Source of the DNA: Skeletonema tropicum
Taxonomy: Eukaryota > Bacillariophyta > Thalassiosirophyceae > Thalassiosirales > Thalassiosiraceae
NCBI GenBank assembly: GCA_037178625.1
Contig: CM074139.1
Location: 2,108,001 to 2,172,000, forward strand
Direction: 5' to 3'
Length of the DNA: 64,000 nt
Shown here: positions 44,638 to 56,071 of the stretch, in pieces
Layout: the number at the start of each line of letters is the position of its first letter
Numbering within the stretch: position 1 is the stretch's first letter
Notes under the pieces: generated by a model
The model's input: the letters and a program-made list of their open reading frames with translations, nothing else
The model's database searches: none
Told to the model about the DNA's origin: nothing
Program-made: the position numbers and the translations under genes

Positions 44638-45882
44638 TTAGTTAGTGTACCAAAAATTGCAATCATAATGTTTCTCATTCATTTTGGTCAACAACCCCTT
44701 CCACTCATCCACCCCTACCTTATGTTTGTGAACTTTCCCCTCAATAACCTCCGGCTTATCATCCACCAAAACACCCTCCGCAATCGATACTGGACACGTA
44801 GCTGCATGACCCCCCTCCTTACGGAGCAAAATATACGAGTGTTGGAAATGAGTGGAAACCTTCTTCATTTCTCGAATGCCCGTTTCTAAATCAATACTGG
44901 CGCGGTTCCACCGGTCAGGACCAACTTCCATGAGCATGGCACCAATTTTCGTGTTGCGTGAAAACAAACTGTTGGATGCTCCCATGAGAGCGGCAATTTC
45001 AAACCCCTCCACGTCAATTTTGACGAATGGGAGGTAAGAGAGATTTAATTTGGAGTGGTGGGCGAAGCAATCAAATGGTACGGCCAATATAGAACCTGCA
45101 GTTTCGTCACCACCTTCTGCATCTTCATTATTATTGTTGGAATCTTCTGCCTTTGGCTTTATAAATCCTTCATATCCCCCACCGCCCATATCAAAACGAT
45201 GAACTTTTCTATCTACACCAACTGGGTATAAGTGGACACGTTCGGCGACATTCTTGCGGTTGTAATGTTGCCCATGCTGCAAGGAATGGAAATTGTCTGC
45301 ATTGATTTCAAATGCGTGGACGTCCAACCCAAGTGCGGCGAGGTAGTAGGTGAAGAATCCCTGGTTGGCACCGAGATCGATTGCAATTCCTCTGTTGGAT
45401 TTTGATGAATTACCCTTGCCTTTACTCGAGGAGTCCAAATGCTCTTTGATAAGTTTAAAATGGACTTCATCCGCGGCCATGTGATACTTGACTCTATCTC
45501 CAAAGGTAGAGCCAATGTAAAATGACGGAGAAACTAAATCGGGCGAGAGGACCTTTTTGAACTTCTTTGTATTGAGGAACGCCGTGCCAGCCGGTTTGAT
45601 GGCTGGTAGATCGGCGCATTTGTCATCAATGTGGTAATCCATCTTTGGCTTGGTGGATCGAAGGTTTGCTGACGACGATGAAAATAATGTTGTTTGCTTG
45701 AGGGATATTTTAGACGATGAGAATGCAATGATGATGACCACAGCGGCGACAGTGCAAAGCAGTCTTCCTACGCTTGAGTTGTTCCTCGGTCCTTTGCTCA
45801 TCGGCCCTTGATATTTGGCCTTTTTGGGCGTATCCATTGCGGACGTCGATTCAGATATGGTTGGGTGTCGTGAGCGCAGCAT
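44638..45882 (-). CDS. FkbM-family methyltransferase, type II membrane protein
   Basis: 414 residues, single exon, ATG at 45882. A basic N-terminus precedes one membrane helix (LLCTVAAVVIIIAF, ~41-54), the layout of a signal-anchored secretory-pathway enzyme. Residues ~165-195 hold the S-adenosylmethionine-binding glycine motif (AIDLGANQGFFTYYLAALGL, then an acidic residue in HAFEI). Residues 286-300 hold the FkbM signature FVKIDVEGFEIAALM. FkbM enzymes O-methylate sugars or natural products; a glycan-modifying role in the secretory pathway is inferred. There is a low-complexity Asn/Glu insert near 235-260. Both ends look complete. Confidence 0.87.
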   Translation of the reverse strand: MLRSRHPTISESTSAMDTPKKAKYQGPMSKGPRNNSSVGRLLCTVAAVVIIIAFSSSKISLKQTTLFSSSSANLRSTKPKMDYHIDDKCADLPAIKPAGTAFLNTKKFKKVLSPDLVSPSFYIGSTFGDRVKYHMAADEVHFKLIKEHLDSSSKGKGNSSKSNRGIAIDLGANQGFFTYYLAALGLDVHAFEINADNFHSLQHGQHYNRKNVAERVHLYPVGVDRKVHRFDMGGGGYEGFIKPKAEDSNNNNEDAEGGDETAGSILAVPFDCFAHHSKLNLSYLPFVKIDVEGFEIAALMGASNSLFSRNTKIGAMLMEVGPDRWNRASIDLETGIREMKKVSTHFQHSYILLRKEGGHAATCPVSIAEGVLVDDKPEVIEGKVHKHKVGVDEWKGLLTKMNEKHYDCNFWYTN

Positions 45883-46246
45883 GTTGACAATTTTTGAAGT
45901 GAGCGTGCTGATTGAGGCCGATCTTATTCCGAAGAGTTAAGTTGAGATTGAGTTACTGCAGGGGAAGAAGAGCTGCCTACGGAGAAATCGTTGCGATCAC
46001 GACTATATACTTATTGCTGGGCGTGGGTACTTGTACCTTCTTTTAGTACGGCATGTTGATGTTGTGCTTGTTGATCATCATTTTCTTTTTTGGCCGTTGC
46101 TTTTTGGACTTTTGTTGTCACGTTGTATGCCACCCTACATAGGATCTTCAGACACCTGTCTGAATCACTTGAGGACTCAGCACAGAAATATAACCTCTAT
46201 ATAAAGCCCGACCTCCCCAGCACACGTGCTGAGAGGTACTCCCTCT
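45883..46246. other. Intergenic upstream of the FkbM gene
   Basis: No gene. It ends with TA and eight bases of a Stowaway-like MITE (46237-46246) directly left of the Mutator-like element. Confidence 0.6.
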
Positions 46247-46582
46247 GGGAGGGGCTACGTTGGGCACGGCTTTTCTGGGCACGGGTTGGGCACGCCCTAT
46301 GATGTGACGATTCTGCCACGTCACCATACCACGCTCTCCCACCACCCCTTCTTTCCACCACAAGCCCCGCACACAGTCAAAGTTAGATACCCCAGTAACT
46401 ACATCATAAGCCATAAAGTCACCGCGGCAACACCAACTAGCATAAATCATAGTCACTACAGCAAAACACTACCGCTCATTCCACTTTCGTCGTCAGATTT
46501 TGTCGTATTCTTGCCGCTGCTTCAATAATTGGTCATCTACGACCTATCGAATTTACACACAACATACCTTACAAACAAATCA

Positions 46583-47863
46583 ATGTTGGTCGATTATTAT
46601 GACCTACATCGATTCGAGTTGTTCCAGCAGAAGGTTCGCCGATACGGTGGCGAAGCAGCCGTCCGTCATGACTATAATATTTACAACAGAAAATACACTC
46701 CTCCACAATTGAAGGATCAAATGAAAAGCGGCAACTATTTACATAATCAGAACCTGAAATGGTGGCGGACAATAAACAAGAACAAACCTTCACCAAAAAA
46801 AATATCATTTTTGTCATCATCATTGCAATATGACTCCAAAAGAGACAACAAACGGAAGGCGATGGAACTTGACAATTCAACTGTTTCATTTCAGTTCAAC
46901 AAAGTCACAGCAAAGAAGAAACGTAAAGCGGGGAAACACAAAGCACAACTCACCGCCAAACATTTAACTAACTCTCCTGCACCCCTCATTACACCACAAT
47001 ATGGGGACTTTGTTGAGGTTGAATTCTCCTCCAATTCAAGCGTTTATGTTCTTTATGCTCGCGCAGATAGCGAATGCCCCCTGCTTCGTGACATACATGA
47101 ATGCTGCTATAAAGGAGCCGGAAATACTCTTGACAATTCTCTTGATGCTTTGCCCAAAAGAGCTTGGGAACAAGACAACCATGCTGGTGGGGGATATGCA
47201 GCATTTGGGATTGGATCCATGGATAAAAGACAAACTGGGCCCTTCTTTCTTATGAATCATCAATATGAAAAGGCAAAAGCTATTACTTCCTCTCTCTCTT
47301 CCATCTTTGGTAGAGTTGCGGCAGCCTTGCTGAACTACACACCTAATGTATTTAGGGAGAATGAAAAAATTAAGAGCATAAATGCAAACTTCTCTTTCCC
47401 ACCAATTGGTTGCCAAGGTGCAGTTGGCTGGATGGCAAATCAAGTTGCGATTCGCCGCATAGGCAAGGGATGCCAGAAGAATGCAATGATAGAAGACAGT
47501 GTTGTGGCATTGCACGCTGACACCGGGGATTTGAGTACAATGCACCCGCTTGTATACATACCGCGCGGTGGTCCAGATGGAAGAGGTGGAATTATAGCAG
47601 ATTCCCACTTGGTCATTGCGGAAAGCGAGACTGGTGGCAAATACATTCAAATCGAGACAAATGTGAGAGATACTGTCTGTATAGTGGTCTTCAATAGCGC
47701 ACTGAATTTGCATGGGTTGGTCCAATCATCCCCTGAAGGTGAAACTGAAGATGCCTGGAGCACGAGGCTCATTCCATTCATTACAAAGCAAATGTATAAC
47801 TTCATGTTAAAGAACAAATCTGCAGCGCCAATTGATAAGTTTAATGTTCTAAGAGTAAAGTAA
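46583..47863 (+). CDS. 2-oxoglutarate/Fe(II)-dependent oxygenase-like protein carried by a MULE
   Basis: 426 residues from the first ATG in frame. Residues 1-140 are basic, with Lys-rich clusters (AKKKRKAGKHK), perhaps nuclear-targeting or DNA-binding. The C-terminal ~280 residues fit a double-stranded beta-helix oxygenase: LHADTGD (H311, D313) as the HxD iron pair, a hydrophobic strand and distal His in VVFNSALNLHG (H377), and RLIPF (R395) where the 2-oxoglutarate-binding Arg is expected. TET/JBP-type DNA-modifying oxygenases are known to travel with transposons in fungi and algae, so that subfamily is the best guess; proof needs a profile search. It is intact although the transposase of the same element is not. 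Alternatives: another oxygenase subfamily, or captured host cargo. Confidence 0.6.
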   Translation: MLVDYYDLHRFELFQQKVRRYGGEAAVRHDYNIYNRKYTPPQLKDQMKSGNYLHNQNLKWWRTINKNKPSPKKISFLSSSLQYDSKRDNKRKAMELDNSTVSFQFNKVTAKKKRKAGKHKAQLTAKHLTNSPAPLITPQYGDFVEVEFSSNSSVYVLYARADSECPLLRDIHECCYKGAGNTLDNSLDALPKRAWEQDNHAGGGYAAFGIGSMDKRQTGPFFLMNHQYEKAKAITSSLSSIFGRVAAALLNYTPNVFRENEKIKSINANFSFPPIGCQGAVGWMANQVAIRRIGKGCQKNAMIEDSVVALHADTGDLSTMHPLVYIPRGGPDGRGGIIADSHLVIAESETGGKYIQIETNVRDTVCIVVFNSALNLHGLVQSSPEGETEDAWSTRLIPFITKQMYNFMLKNKSAAPIDKFNVLRVK

Positions 47864-48135
47864 AACACATCTTTTCCTACGCATATTTGCTCAAACATTG
47901 GTACCATACTGCCTCTGTAATGTGTGGAGAGAATTTTTTCTCTGAGAATGATCTATTCTATGTCATCTTCATTCCCAGGAATCACTGATTTTGATAGGGG
48001 ATAAGCACCTATTGATTACCCCACCAATCACCCAACCAGTGAATTAGCAACTTTTGTTGCATAAAATGAAATAGTAAAGAAGAATGCTTGTGCTCAAGCC
48101 ACAAAATTAAATCAGTTGTCTTTATCTTTACAGAA

Positions 48136-50369
48136 TCATTTTCCATGAAGAAACACGTAATGGCTATTACTTTGTCCTTCTCTTGCCCATAGTGCAACTG
48201 TATTATGATCGAAATACATGGGTTGACAATCTTTCATGGCCAATCCCCTTAGAATGATATTCGCCTTGTATACCACACTGTTCAAAACAAACACCTTTCC
48301 AACAACTTGAATCCCAATCGCATCCTTTGCAACACAAGGATCAACATCAGCTGTTGATTTTGTTTCGTCCAAAACCGAAACAGTCTCAATCAATCCCCAA
48401 GTTGATTTCACTAATCTTTTCCCAATCTGCTTTGCAGCTGCGCAATTTGCCTTGTTGTGTCCAATACCCTTACAAAGATCACAAGTTGAAATGTGACGTT
48501 TTGCCGTAACCACTGCTTCCACTCCGCTTATCTTTCTTTTCATGCAAGTTCCACCTTCGCCCCGTTTCCTTGTAGAAGGAAGGATGCCTTGAGGGTTGTT
48601 GATGTTATTCTTACCATCCGCAACTGTAAGATCAAGGTACGACGCAGCTGCTCCTTTTAATTCTTCTTCCCCGACATTTTGAATATTAGCAATCATGTAA
48701 TTCACAACTGGCAAAAGCTTCTGGTATGTTTCGTTGCTGCGCGATGCAGTACTGGCAAGCTGTTTGAATTTGTCCAACAGAATATTGTGCATTTGAGTCG
48801 AATTCAAACGTTTCGCTTTCTTTGCTGTATAACGTTTTGCAATCAATGGGTTGGCAACAAGATCTGACACAAATTCCCCTACACCTTCACCGCCAGCAAC
48901 TTGTACATTATCTGTTGCATTAGTATGCAGCTCAACTGCACCAACGACTCCCTTCTCATCTGGCAGATCAAAATCGGCACCCCCAAAATCTGCTGCAGGA
49001 GTGTCATCAATGGAAGAACCACCATTTCTTTGTGGTGCTGGAGAAATTGCAGGGATTGACTTCACTTCGGTATCATTAAGTTTCCAATGATTGTGAAACT
49101 GTGACTCATTGAATTCAAAATCGCATACTCGTTGGATGTGCTTGCATGGCTGTCCACTGTTGATGTCCCTTTTGCACCACATGCAGTAATACACACCGTC
49201 TCTGAATTCTACAACCCTCCTTGGTTGTGTCACTCTATCTGGACCTTTTAAATAAACCAAATATGCCTTAGTCACACCTCTTGCCTGTTGCTCAGCAGAC
49301 AGTACTGCCATTTCCTCATATGAGTACTCTTGAGCTTCTAGGTTTGTCTTGATGAAGTTATCCACAACTTTGACAGAACATTTCATCGAACATTCTTGAG
49401 CCGCTTTTGTTCGCATGCCTTGGACATCATCATCGTAGACTGCAACTCGTGCTTTGACTCTTTGCTTTCGTTCCTCAGAAGTCTTATCCTCATCTTTCTG
49501 AAGGTGTTGCTGGACGACACCAGTAAAAGAATGAACTTGTCCTCCAAGATGACGTTGGAACGCTGAGAATGATCCCTCGACAACGGAACTTGCCTCCATA
49601 TCCAGTGTGAAATTCTCAATTCTCCAAGGATTCCCCGGGCACCCTTGATCCCTTCTTTCTTTTGTGACTTGTGGGTTCCTGATCTAGGACAGGTGTATCG
49701 ATAGCTAATGTAATTATCTGCTTGCGTTCTTTTGTTTTCTGTCTTTTTTTGTTTAGGAAACATCCGCACAGTCACGCAATAATCTTCCACTGCTTGTTTG
49801 AAGAGTTGTTCCGATGGAAACACATCGTTGTTGTTAAAAGGTGCAGTGGCAGTGGAGGTATTAGTGGATGTATTGGTGGCCAAATCTAATTCTGCCTCTT
49901 CAGTTGGTGAAGTTGTTGTGGTTGTGTTGGTGGGCATATCAATGGTGCCAGTCAGACCGTTTTGCATCGTCATATCAAGAGGTTCGCTTGGGTTTTGTTG
50001 AGGAATTAGATGTTGCTGTTGCTGTTGGTTTTGAAAAAGCGATGCTTGATTGAGAAAAGGTGCAGGTGGTCGAAAATTGATGGGAAAAAGATGCTGAAGC
50101 TGATGATGATTATAACTTGGCCACTGATTGTTGGAAGATGGCAGAGGAGGAAACAAAGTGGCGAAGTTGCTGTTGTAATGTGGCATTACGCTATGAGCAG
50201 CGCCTGTGTCATGCGGATGTTGCATGTTTGTGGAGGTGGAGGTTGACAAACACGCACCAGAGGAAGAAGCAGGACCAGGATTACCAGGATTCATTAGTAG
50301 ATTGGTGCTTGGTGACGACCTCCTGCCACTGTTATCGTTGTTAATATCCTGAGAATGTGCGGATTGCAT
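48136..50369 (-). pseudogene. MULE transposase lacking its DDE core
   Basis: From the ATG at 50369 a Gln/Asn/Pro/Thr-rich leader is followed by a FAR1/WRKY-GCM1-like zinc domain (LFKQAVEDYCVTVRMFPKQK...YRYTCPRSGTHKSQKKEG). Near 49600-49640 the frame changes and the second frame (49599-48136) begins with the part normally found after the catalytic domain (EASSVVEGSFSAFQRHLGG). It continues to a SWIM-type finger (YYCMWCK...GQPCKHIQ) and a CCHC knuckle (CDLCKGIGHNKANC). The ~200-residue DDE region expected between them is absent from the DNA. The product cannot catalyse transposition but might still bind DNA if the two frames were joined. Mobilisation would require a related enzyme from elsewhere. 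Confidence 0.75.
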
Positions 50370-50437
50370 GATGTATTAATGACACTGGTAACACTTAGCT
50401 TACTTTATTTTTGTCATTGGCCGCGCTGCAGCAACAT

Positions 50438-50575
<138 letters not shown>

Positions 50576-50709
50576 CCTCTTGTTGAAAGATAATTCTGCC
50601 TTTTAGGGTTAATGGAGAGAGCGTGGTATGGTGACGTGGCAGAATCGTCACATCATAGGGCGTGCCCAACCCGTGCCCAGAAAAGCCGTGCCCAACGTAG
50701 CCCCTCCCA

Positions 50710-51051
50710 CTCCCTCTGTCCCACAAAAAAGTATACATTTGAAGTTAATCGTAGTCCCACAAAAAAGTATACCAATTTACTACTTATTCCTACGTGAAGT
50801 CCTACACAAAATGTCCGAGAGGCCCTCATCCACACATCAGTTTTTCATTAGTGTTAAATTTAAGGTTAAATTAACGTCTTTTATCACAATAGCATCACAA
50901 ATATTCGCTTAACAACCTCCAACCTCTATTTAATCGTAACCGCCGTGAAATTAGCTTTCCAACGGTGTGCGATAGCAAATTCCTCGACGAAAATTGATGA
51001 AATTTAAGCCAAATTAATTCGAAAGTATACTTTTTTGTGGGACAGAGGGAG
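50710..51051. mobile_element. Stowaway-like (Tc1/mariner-type) MITE, split by the MULE
   Basis: Ends are a 27-bp perfect inverted repeat starting CTCCCTCTGTCCCACAAAAA. The right end is followed by TA (51052-51053). The left TA is at 46237-46238 beyond the MULE, followed by the first eight MITE bases. The TA duplication and CTCCCTC ends are the Stowaway pattern. A further internal copy of the end motif starts near 50754. Confidence 0.9.
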
Positions 51052-51064
51052 TAGGATGGAGTAG

Positions 51065-51490
51065 CTAGCTAGCTGGCTTCCGTGTGGGAGTTACTGGTCT
51101 CGGGTTTGGCTTTGGAGTCACTGGTGCAGGTCTCGGCCTCGGATTTGATGGCATGCCATGTGCCTTAGGATAGTCGTTGATGGTTCCTGCTGGCTTCAAA
51201 GTCAAAGTTGGAGTTGGCTTGCGGGTCGGCGTCGGCTTTGGCTTTGGGGTCACACAAACACAATCAAATTGAGTCCGGCAGGCTGAACGAGTGGCGGAGT
51301 TTGAGGTCTAGGTCTTGGAATCGGATGGGGCGCCGGCCTTGGCCTGGAATTTGGTGGCGGTACCACATTTGCTGCCCCGCCGGCAGAGGCACGCCATTGT
51401 GTGAAAGGGTAAGCTTTGCATTTGAATGACTGACCAGACGCAGTAACCAAGTTCCCACCCGTGTAATATTGACCTATGCAACCCTCGTCT
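51065..51490 (-). pseudogene. Broken Pro-rich protein with a possible carbohydrate-binding start
   Basis: On the minus strand 51475-51250 reads CIGQYYTGGNLV...FKCKAYPFTQW, a Cys/aromatic pattern like small chitin-type binding modules. It continues into PRPAPHPIPRPRPQTPP, then a stop. A shifted frame continues (TPKPKPTPTRKPTPTLTLKP...) to a stop at 51065. No start is visible. It is probably a decayed secreted protein; the binding module is a weak inference. Confidence 0.45.
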
Positions 51491-52190
51491 CATCAGGACA
51501 GGGTGGGTCAGAAGGAGTTTCCTCGACTCTATTCAACTCACTATTTCCTCCAGGCAGAAGTGCATTCAGCTTTTTCATCGTGTATTATCAACAGCAACAG
51601 ATAGGCCACCCTGTCGGGTCAAGTTGATGAATCATTTTATCAATGGACGCACGGAAACAGAAACAACATGAAATATCCAGGTAGTAAGTAGGTACGCTGG
51701 CGAGTATTTTGGGGCTATGTAACGCCCAGCAAAGCAGCTGGCTTCTTGGACGCACACGAAAAGCAGAATTTTGCACATAATAGTGATTCCTTTGTGGTAA
51801 TTGTCGTGGAGCATTCTCTCACGAAGGGCCCCCCAGCCGAAGAAGACTTGCAGATATATACCCAAGGTGATTCTTCTTCCAGGTGGTGAGTCCCGGGACG
51901 GAATTGGGGCCGTTGTTTTTTGTTGCGTTGTCATTGAATGATTGCATGCGTCGCATCAGATTTGTCCAAATTAAAAAATAGAGCTGCGTTATCACGATAA
52001 ATAAGAAAGGGTGTATCATCTTCTATCTCCAATTCCTACTCTCTACAATATTGAGACTTAGTATCGCAGAGGTGTGAGCGTCAATGATTTGACCACCTAC
52101 TATCGTCAACTATTTGTGATAAGTAAGCAATTCCATTACTCAAGCATTCTCACTTAGTCAAAATCATATTGTCTCATTTCTCTTTTTACA

Positions 52191-52303
52191 GCTATTCGAC
52201 TTGCACAATTCGACCGAGTATTTTTGGCAACACGACGTGCGATTCGACCGAGTATTTTTGGCTACAATATCTTTAATCTTCTGCGAATAAAGTCGAAGGA
52301 AAA
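52191..52303 (+). pseudogene. Glutamate-receptor exon fragment beside the ATPase gene
   Basis: Matches the part of receptor exon 1 coding YSTCNSTDYFWQQYL; the ATTCGACCGAGTATTTTTGG block is present twice. It ends about 10 bp from the ATPase stop at 52313. Confidence 0.8.
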
Positions 52304-52312
52304 TATTCATAT

Positions 52313-55300
52313 TCATTTCTTCTTCCCCACAAAAACTAGCTTTCTCTGCTTCAGAGTAGTGTTGAAACTGAACGACGTCGCATTCTGAGACTGAGAAGTG
52401 GCATCGAATGATGTATTGCTCACTGTAACTGTAACACTAGCAGCTTTGTGGTTGCTGCCAACTGTGTTGGCAAAACTACGTGCCTTCTTCCTCTTAGCTT
52501 TCTTCAAAAACTCGTGTTCTTTACTCAACTGCAACGCCTTTGCATGTGCGCCCCATTCCTGATACAAAAAGTAAGCATCTGTTAGGCACTCGTTGGAAGC
52601 CGCCTCATCCTTCTCTTCTCTCAAAAATGCAGCGTATCGCTCATTTACCATTGCCTCTAGGTTCACGAAGTTCCCTTCTGCACATGCACATGCTTCAATC
52701 GCTTTACAAAAAGCATCTCGACTGGGACTTTTCATACATTTCAAGAACAAATACACAGGCCGAGCATTCACAGAGCCACTCTTGGATAAAAACTTGAAAT
52801 GACTCAAGCACTTCTCTCCCAACGCTTTGTATGACGCACAGTCCTTCCTATGACACATGGCAAAGGCTGCCAAACCGGTAAAAGCCAAGCGGTTGTGCAA
52901 TCGTGCTACAAACTGATCTTGTAAGGGATAAGTCTCAAGAATCTTCAACAAGTCGATCATGTCTGCCTCATTCCTAAACACAAATGCCAGCTGCACTCGT
53001 AGACTGCTTGAGTCACGGAGCGTCTGAAAACGAGCACTGCCCTCCAGCTCACCCAATACCTGCCCTTCGTTGAATGCCTCGCCTACCAACTCGGATGGGT
53101 TATTGGTGGGCTTGCGTAGATTTAGCGCAAATTGCCTATACATGGAGAAGAGAATAAGACTAGACTTTCGTCCCAAATTCCTGCAGTACTCCTCTACAAC
53201 TAAAAGTTTGGACTCAAAGATAGGCCCGAGCTCACATCCTGCACCGAAGAAGCATAGAGCATAGGCGTTGAGTCCGTTGAGAGCCATCTCAACGTCTCCC
53301 ATGAGCTTGAGTGGAGAAGGCGTGTGACATGAGTGCGCGTATGAAGTCGACGAGTAAGCAGCAGGTAGTATCAATCACAACTCACCTTGAAGTCTTTGTA
53401 GTTTTGCAGAAAAGAACCGGTCAAACTTCTGAAGTGCTGCAATAAACACATAGCTAAACACACGGTCATCGTAGATTGTGCATGTTTCTGTTTGTCGTCA
53501 CGAATCCGTGGATTAAGGGCATCAGCAGTTGTAGCAAACTCATTGGGTTTCTCCACGTGGTGAAGTTTCACGTACATTAAAGCGCTTACCCCCAGGATTG
53601 GAGCCAAATTTGAGCTGAAACTTCCCCTCTTCAGAACATATTGAATTATCTTCCAATTCAATAGCTTCAAGACGTCGAGATTTCCAGAATCTGTAGCGGT
53701 AAAAGAAGATTGTAATAAAATTAGAGAAAAACATGTGCAATTGCATTTCGAAAAGAGAATGAATGGACTTACACAAGGCACATAAATTCAAATGATAACA
53801 CAATGCAAGCAAAGGATCTTCTTTGATTGGGAATGATGTCAGATAAGATACAAGAGAACGATTGCGCAATGCCAGTTTGTATTTCATCTCCTCTTTTGCC
53901 ATCACTGTCTTGCTCGGAGAAAAAGGAATATCAATGCCATACTTGCTGAGTATTTCTAAGCCTATCTCCGCCCCTTTGCCAAAATCGCTTGTCTCGCTCG
54001 TGAGACACATGATGCGATGAGTGTATGCATTCAGCTTTTCATCAGGTGTCTTTGCGTTATGAATAACTTCACCAATAGCAACCCGAGCTGCATCATACGC
54101 TCCTGTCAATAAACAAGATTGATTGTGAGATTGAGCATAGTTCAGATGGAAAACAACAAAAGATGTCAAGTGATAAAAGATTGTCGCTCACCAGAAGAAT
54201 ACTCTGATACCAACAAGGCATCGTAAAGCAGTCGTGTGAGCTCGTAGTACTCATTCTTCCATATCATACCCGATGATTTCAGCCTTTCCAACCCTTTGTG
54301 CAGCAATGCATTCTCCTTCCCCAATGCTCCACTATTCTTTGCAAGATGCGAGACCTTCAAGTTCAGTTTCACCAAGTCTTTGCAGTCCGTCTTTTCAACT
54401 GGCAGTGAGTTGAGAATATCGACGGCAACATACTGACACCATTCTCTGTCAGAGCCTTCTGCCAACAGCACCGACGAAATATGCAGCAATGTCTCTTCCG
54501 AACCAGACTTTTCAGACGCAAATTTGAGGGATGCTTGGCGAATCCGATCGTGAGCGAATATCCAGTTCGGACTCACTCTTAATAGCATCCCCTCATTGGA
54601 TGATTGCTGGAGGAGATCTTTCAGCTGACTCTCTTCATATGACGCACCATTACGACACATCAGTGCCTTCAAAGTGGGCACATCCAGTGCATTGGGAATG
54701 TACGACATGATAGAGAGCAGCTCTTGCATCTCTTCCGGTAAGTCCCTGATTTTGCCAAGTACCGATTCCACTACATCAGCTGACATGTTATTGGCCAGCT
54801 CTACTTTCGTGACCACCCATCGCCATTCAAAGCACATCATATCGTAAAACAAGATATTCTTACGTACGAGCTCCTCAAGTGCTTGTTTCGTGAAGAAAAT
54901 ATTCCCCATCGTTGTTTGGTAGACGACACTCGACAGCTCCTGAACTTCTGCATCTTCTTCCTTTTTCTTCACCGAGTCTGCAATGAACGATGTGATTGAC
55001 GTTGGGGAGAGACTGAACAGCTCCATCTTTTCCACACTTTCGTCTCTCTTAGCAACAACATCATCCATCAACTTGCTAAATGAATGTTCCAAATCCACCT
55101 CATTCGATCGATACGCACAAATAAATATGAGGTTCTTCAGTTCAGAACTCGTTAGCAAAACATTCAGCATGTCCATTGATGCTTCGTCCGCCCACTGCAG
55201 ATCGTCCAGGAATATTATCAATGGATTGTCCAATGCTCTGCAAATAGCACACAACAACTGTAACGTGCATTCCTTGATCGCTGACATGGTCGAGTGCGCA

Positions 55301-56071
55301 GCCAAGTCCTCTTTTGCTACCTCCTCATCTGCAACGACACAGCTATCAAGAAGTGGTGTAAGCACTGGGAATGTCGCACGCAATATCAAATCACCCTCCT
55401 TCCCCGGTCCAATTAATTCCGATTGCCGGATGCTCTCCCACACTTTTTCTCGCTGTTCATTCGCTGCGTTGTCACTATTATCCTTTGCTTCAGATAGCTC
55501 ATTAGCCAGCGTTTCCAGCACCTCAATGATTGCAAAGAATGGGGAAGATGCGCTGTTTTGCTCACTGTATTTGCCTGCCCCGTGAAATATTGGGGTGTTA
55601 CGTTTGGAGCTGCGTAGTTGCTTGACGAACTCTTTGATTAGAGATGATTTCCCCACACCACTGAAATTCATGTTGAAAGATATTATCAAATGACGATTTT
55701 AGGCAACAATTGTGTTGGATATTATCGAGTGTACGACAGAGAAGGACACACAAAATATAAGTTTGTTCTGTCTTGGAACTATGCGTCCATGATGTGTAGA
55801 AATGTATTGCATTATTTAAATCATCTTACCTGTAACCCGAAAGAAAGACCACCTGAGAGTTTGATACATCATCTTCACCGGCCAGTAGCCCAGCATACAA
55901 ATTCTCCAAACTATCCAACTCTTTCTCCCTCCCATAGAGCCTCGTAGGGAACTTAATTTTGCCCTTTTCTTCATCGTCACTTGCATCCGATCGATCGTCG
56001 TAGAATGCCTCGTCTTTTTGCTCGGCGATTGTGCCGTGGCAGCCTTCAATTCGGAACTCGTCTGCCATCAT
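52313..56071 (-). CDS. Large AAA-type ATPase with helical C-terminal repeats
   Basis: Five exons, 56071-55830, 55660-54192, 54102-53773, 53690-53386 and 53305-52313, with 80-169 bp GT-AG introns, give an open frame of 1112 residues. Every junction keeps phase, and the first restores the Walker A motif GYSGVGKSS (residues 79-87). The domain begins at LYGREKELDSLENL, as in the AAA_16/ORC-CDC6-like group of STAND-type ATPases; Walker B is LIIFLDDLQWAD (~228-239). A winged-helix-like part (RDLPEEMQELLSIMSYIPNALDVPTLKAL) and about 600 helical, TPR-like residues follow; the end is basic (KQRKLVFVGKKK). Such proteins act as signalling or assembly switches; relatives in bacteria regulate transcription or carry kinases, but no kinase domain is seen. 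The ligand or partner is unknown. Confidence 0.83.

Noticed and set aside
44210..44641. 143-codon ATG frame with a hydrophobic start
   Set aside because: No family features and overlaps the FkbM gene end; could be real, but evidence is too thin.
54983..55585. 200-codon plus-strand frame
   Set aside because: Antisense to the ATPase exon that contains Walker B; no independent features.
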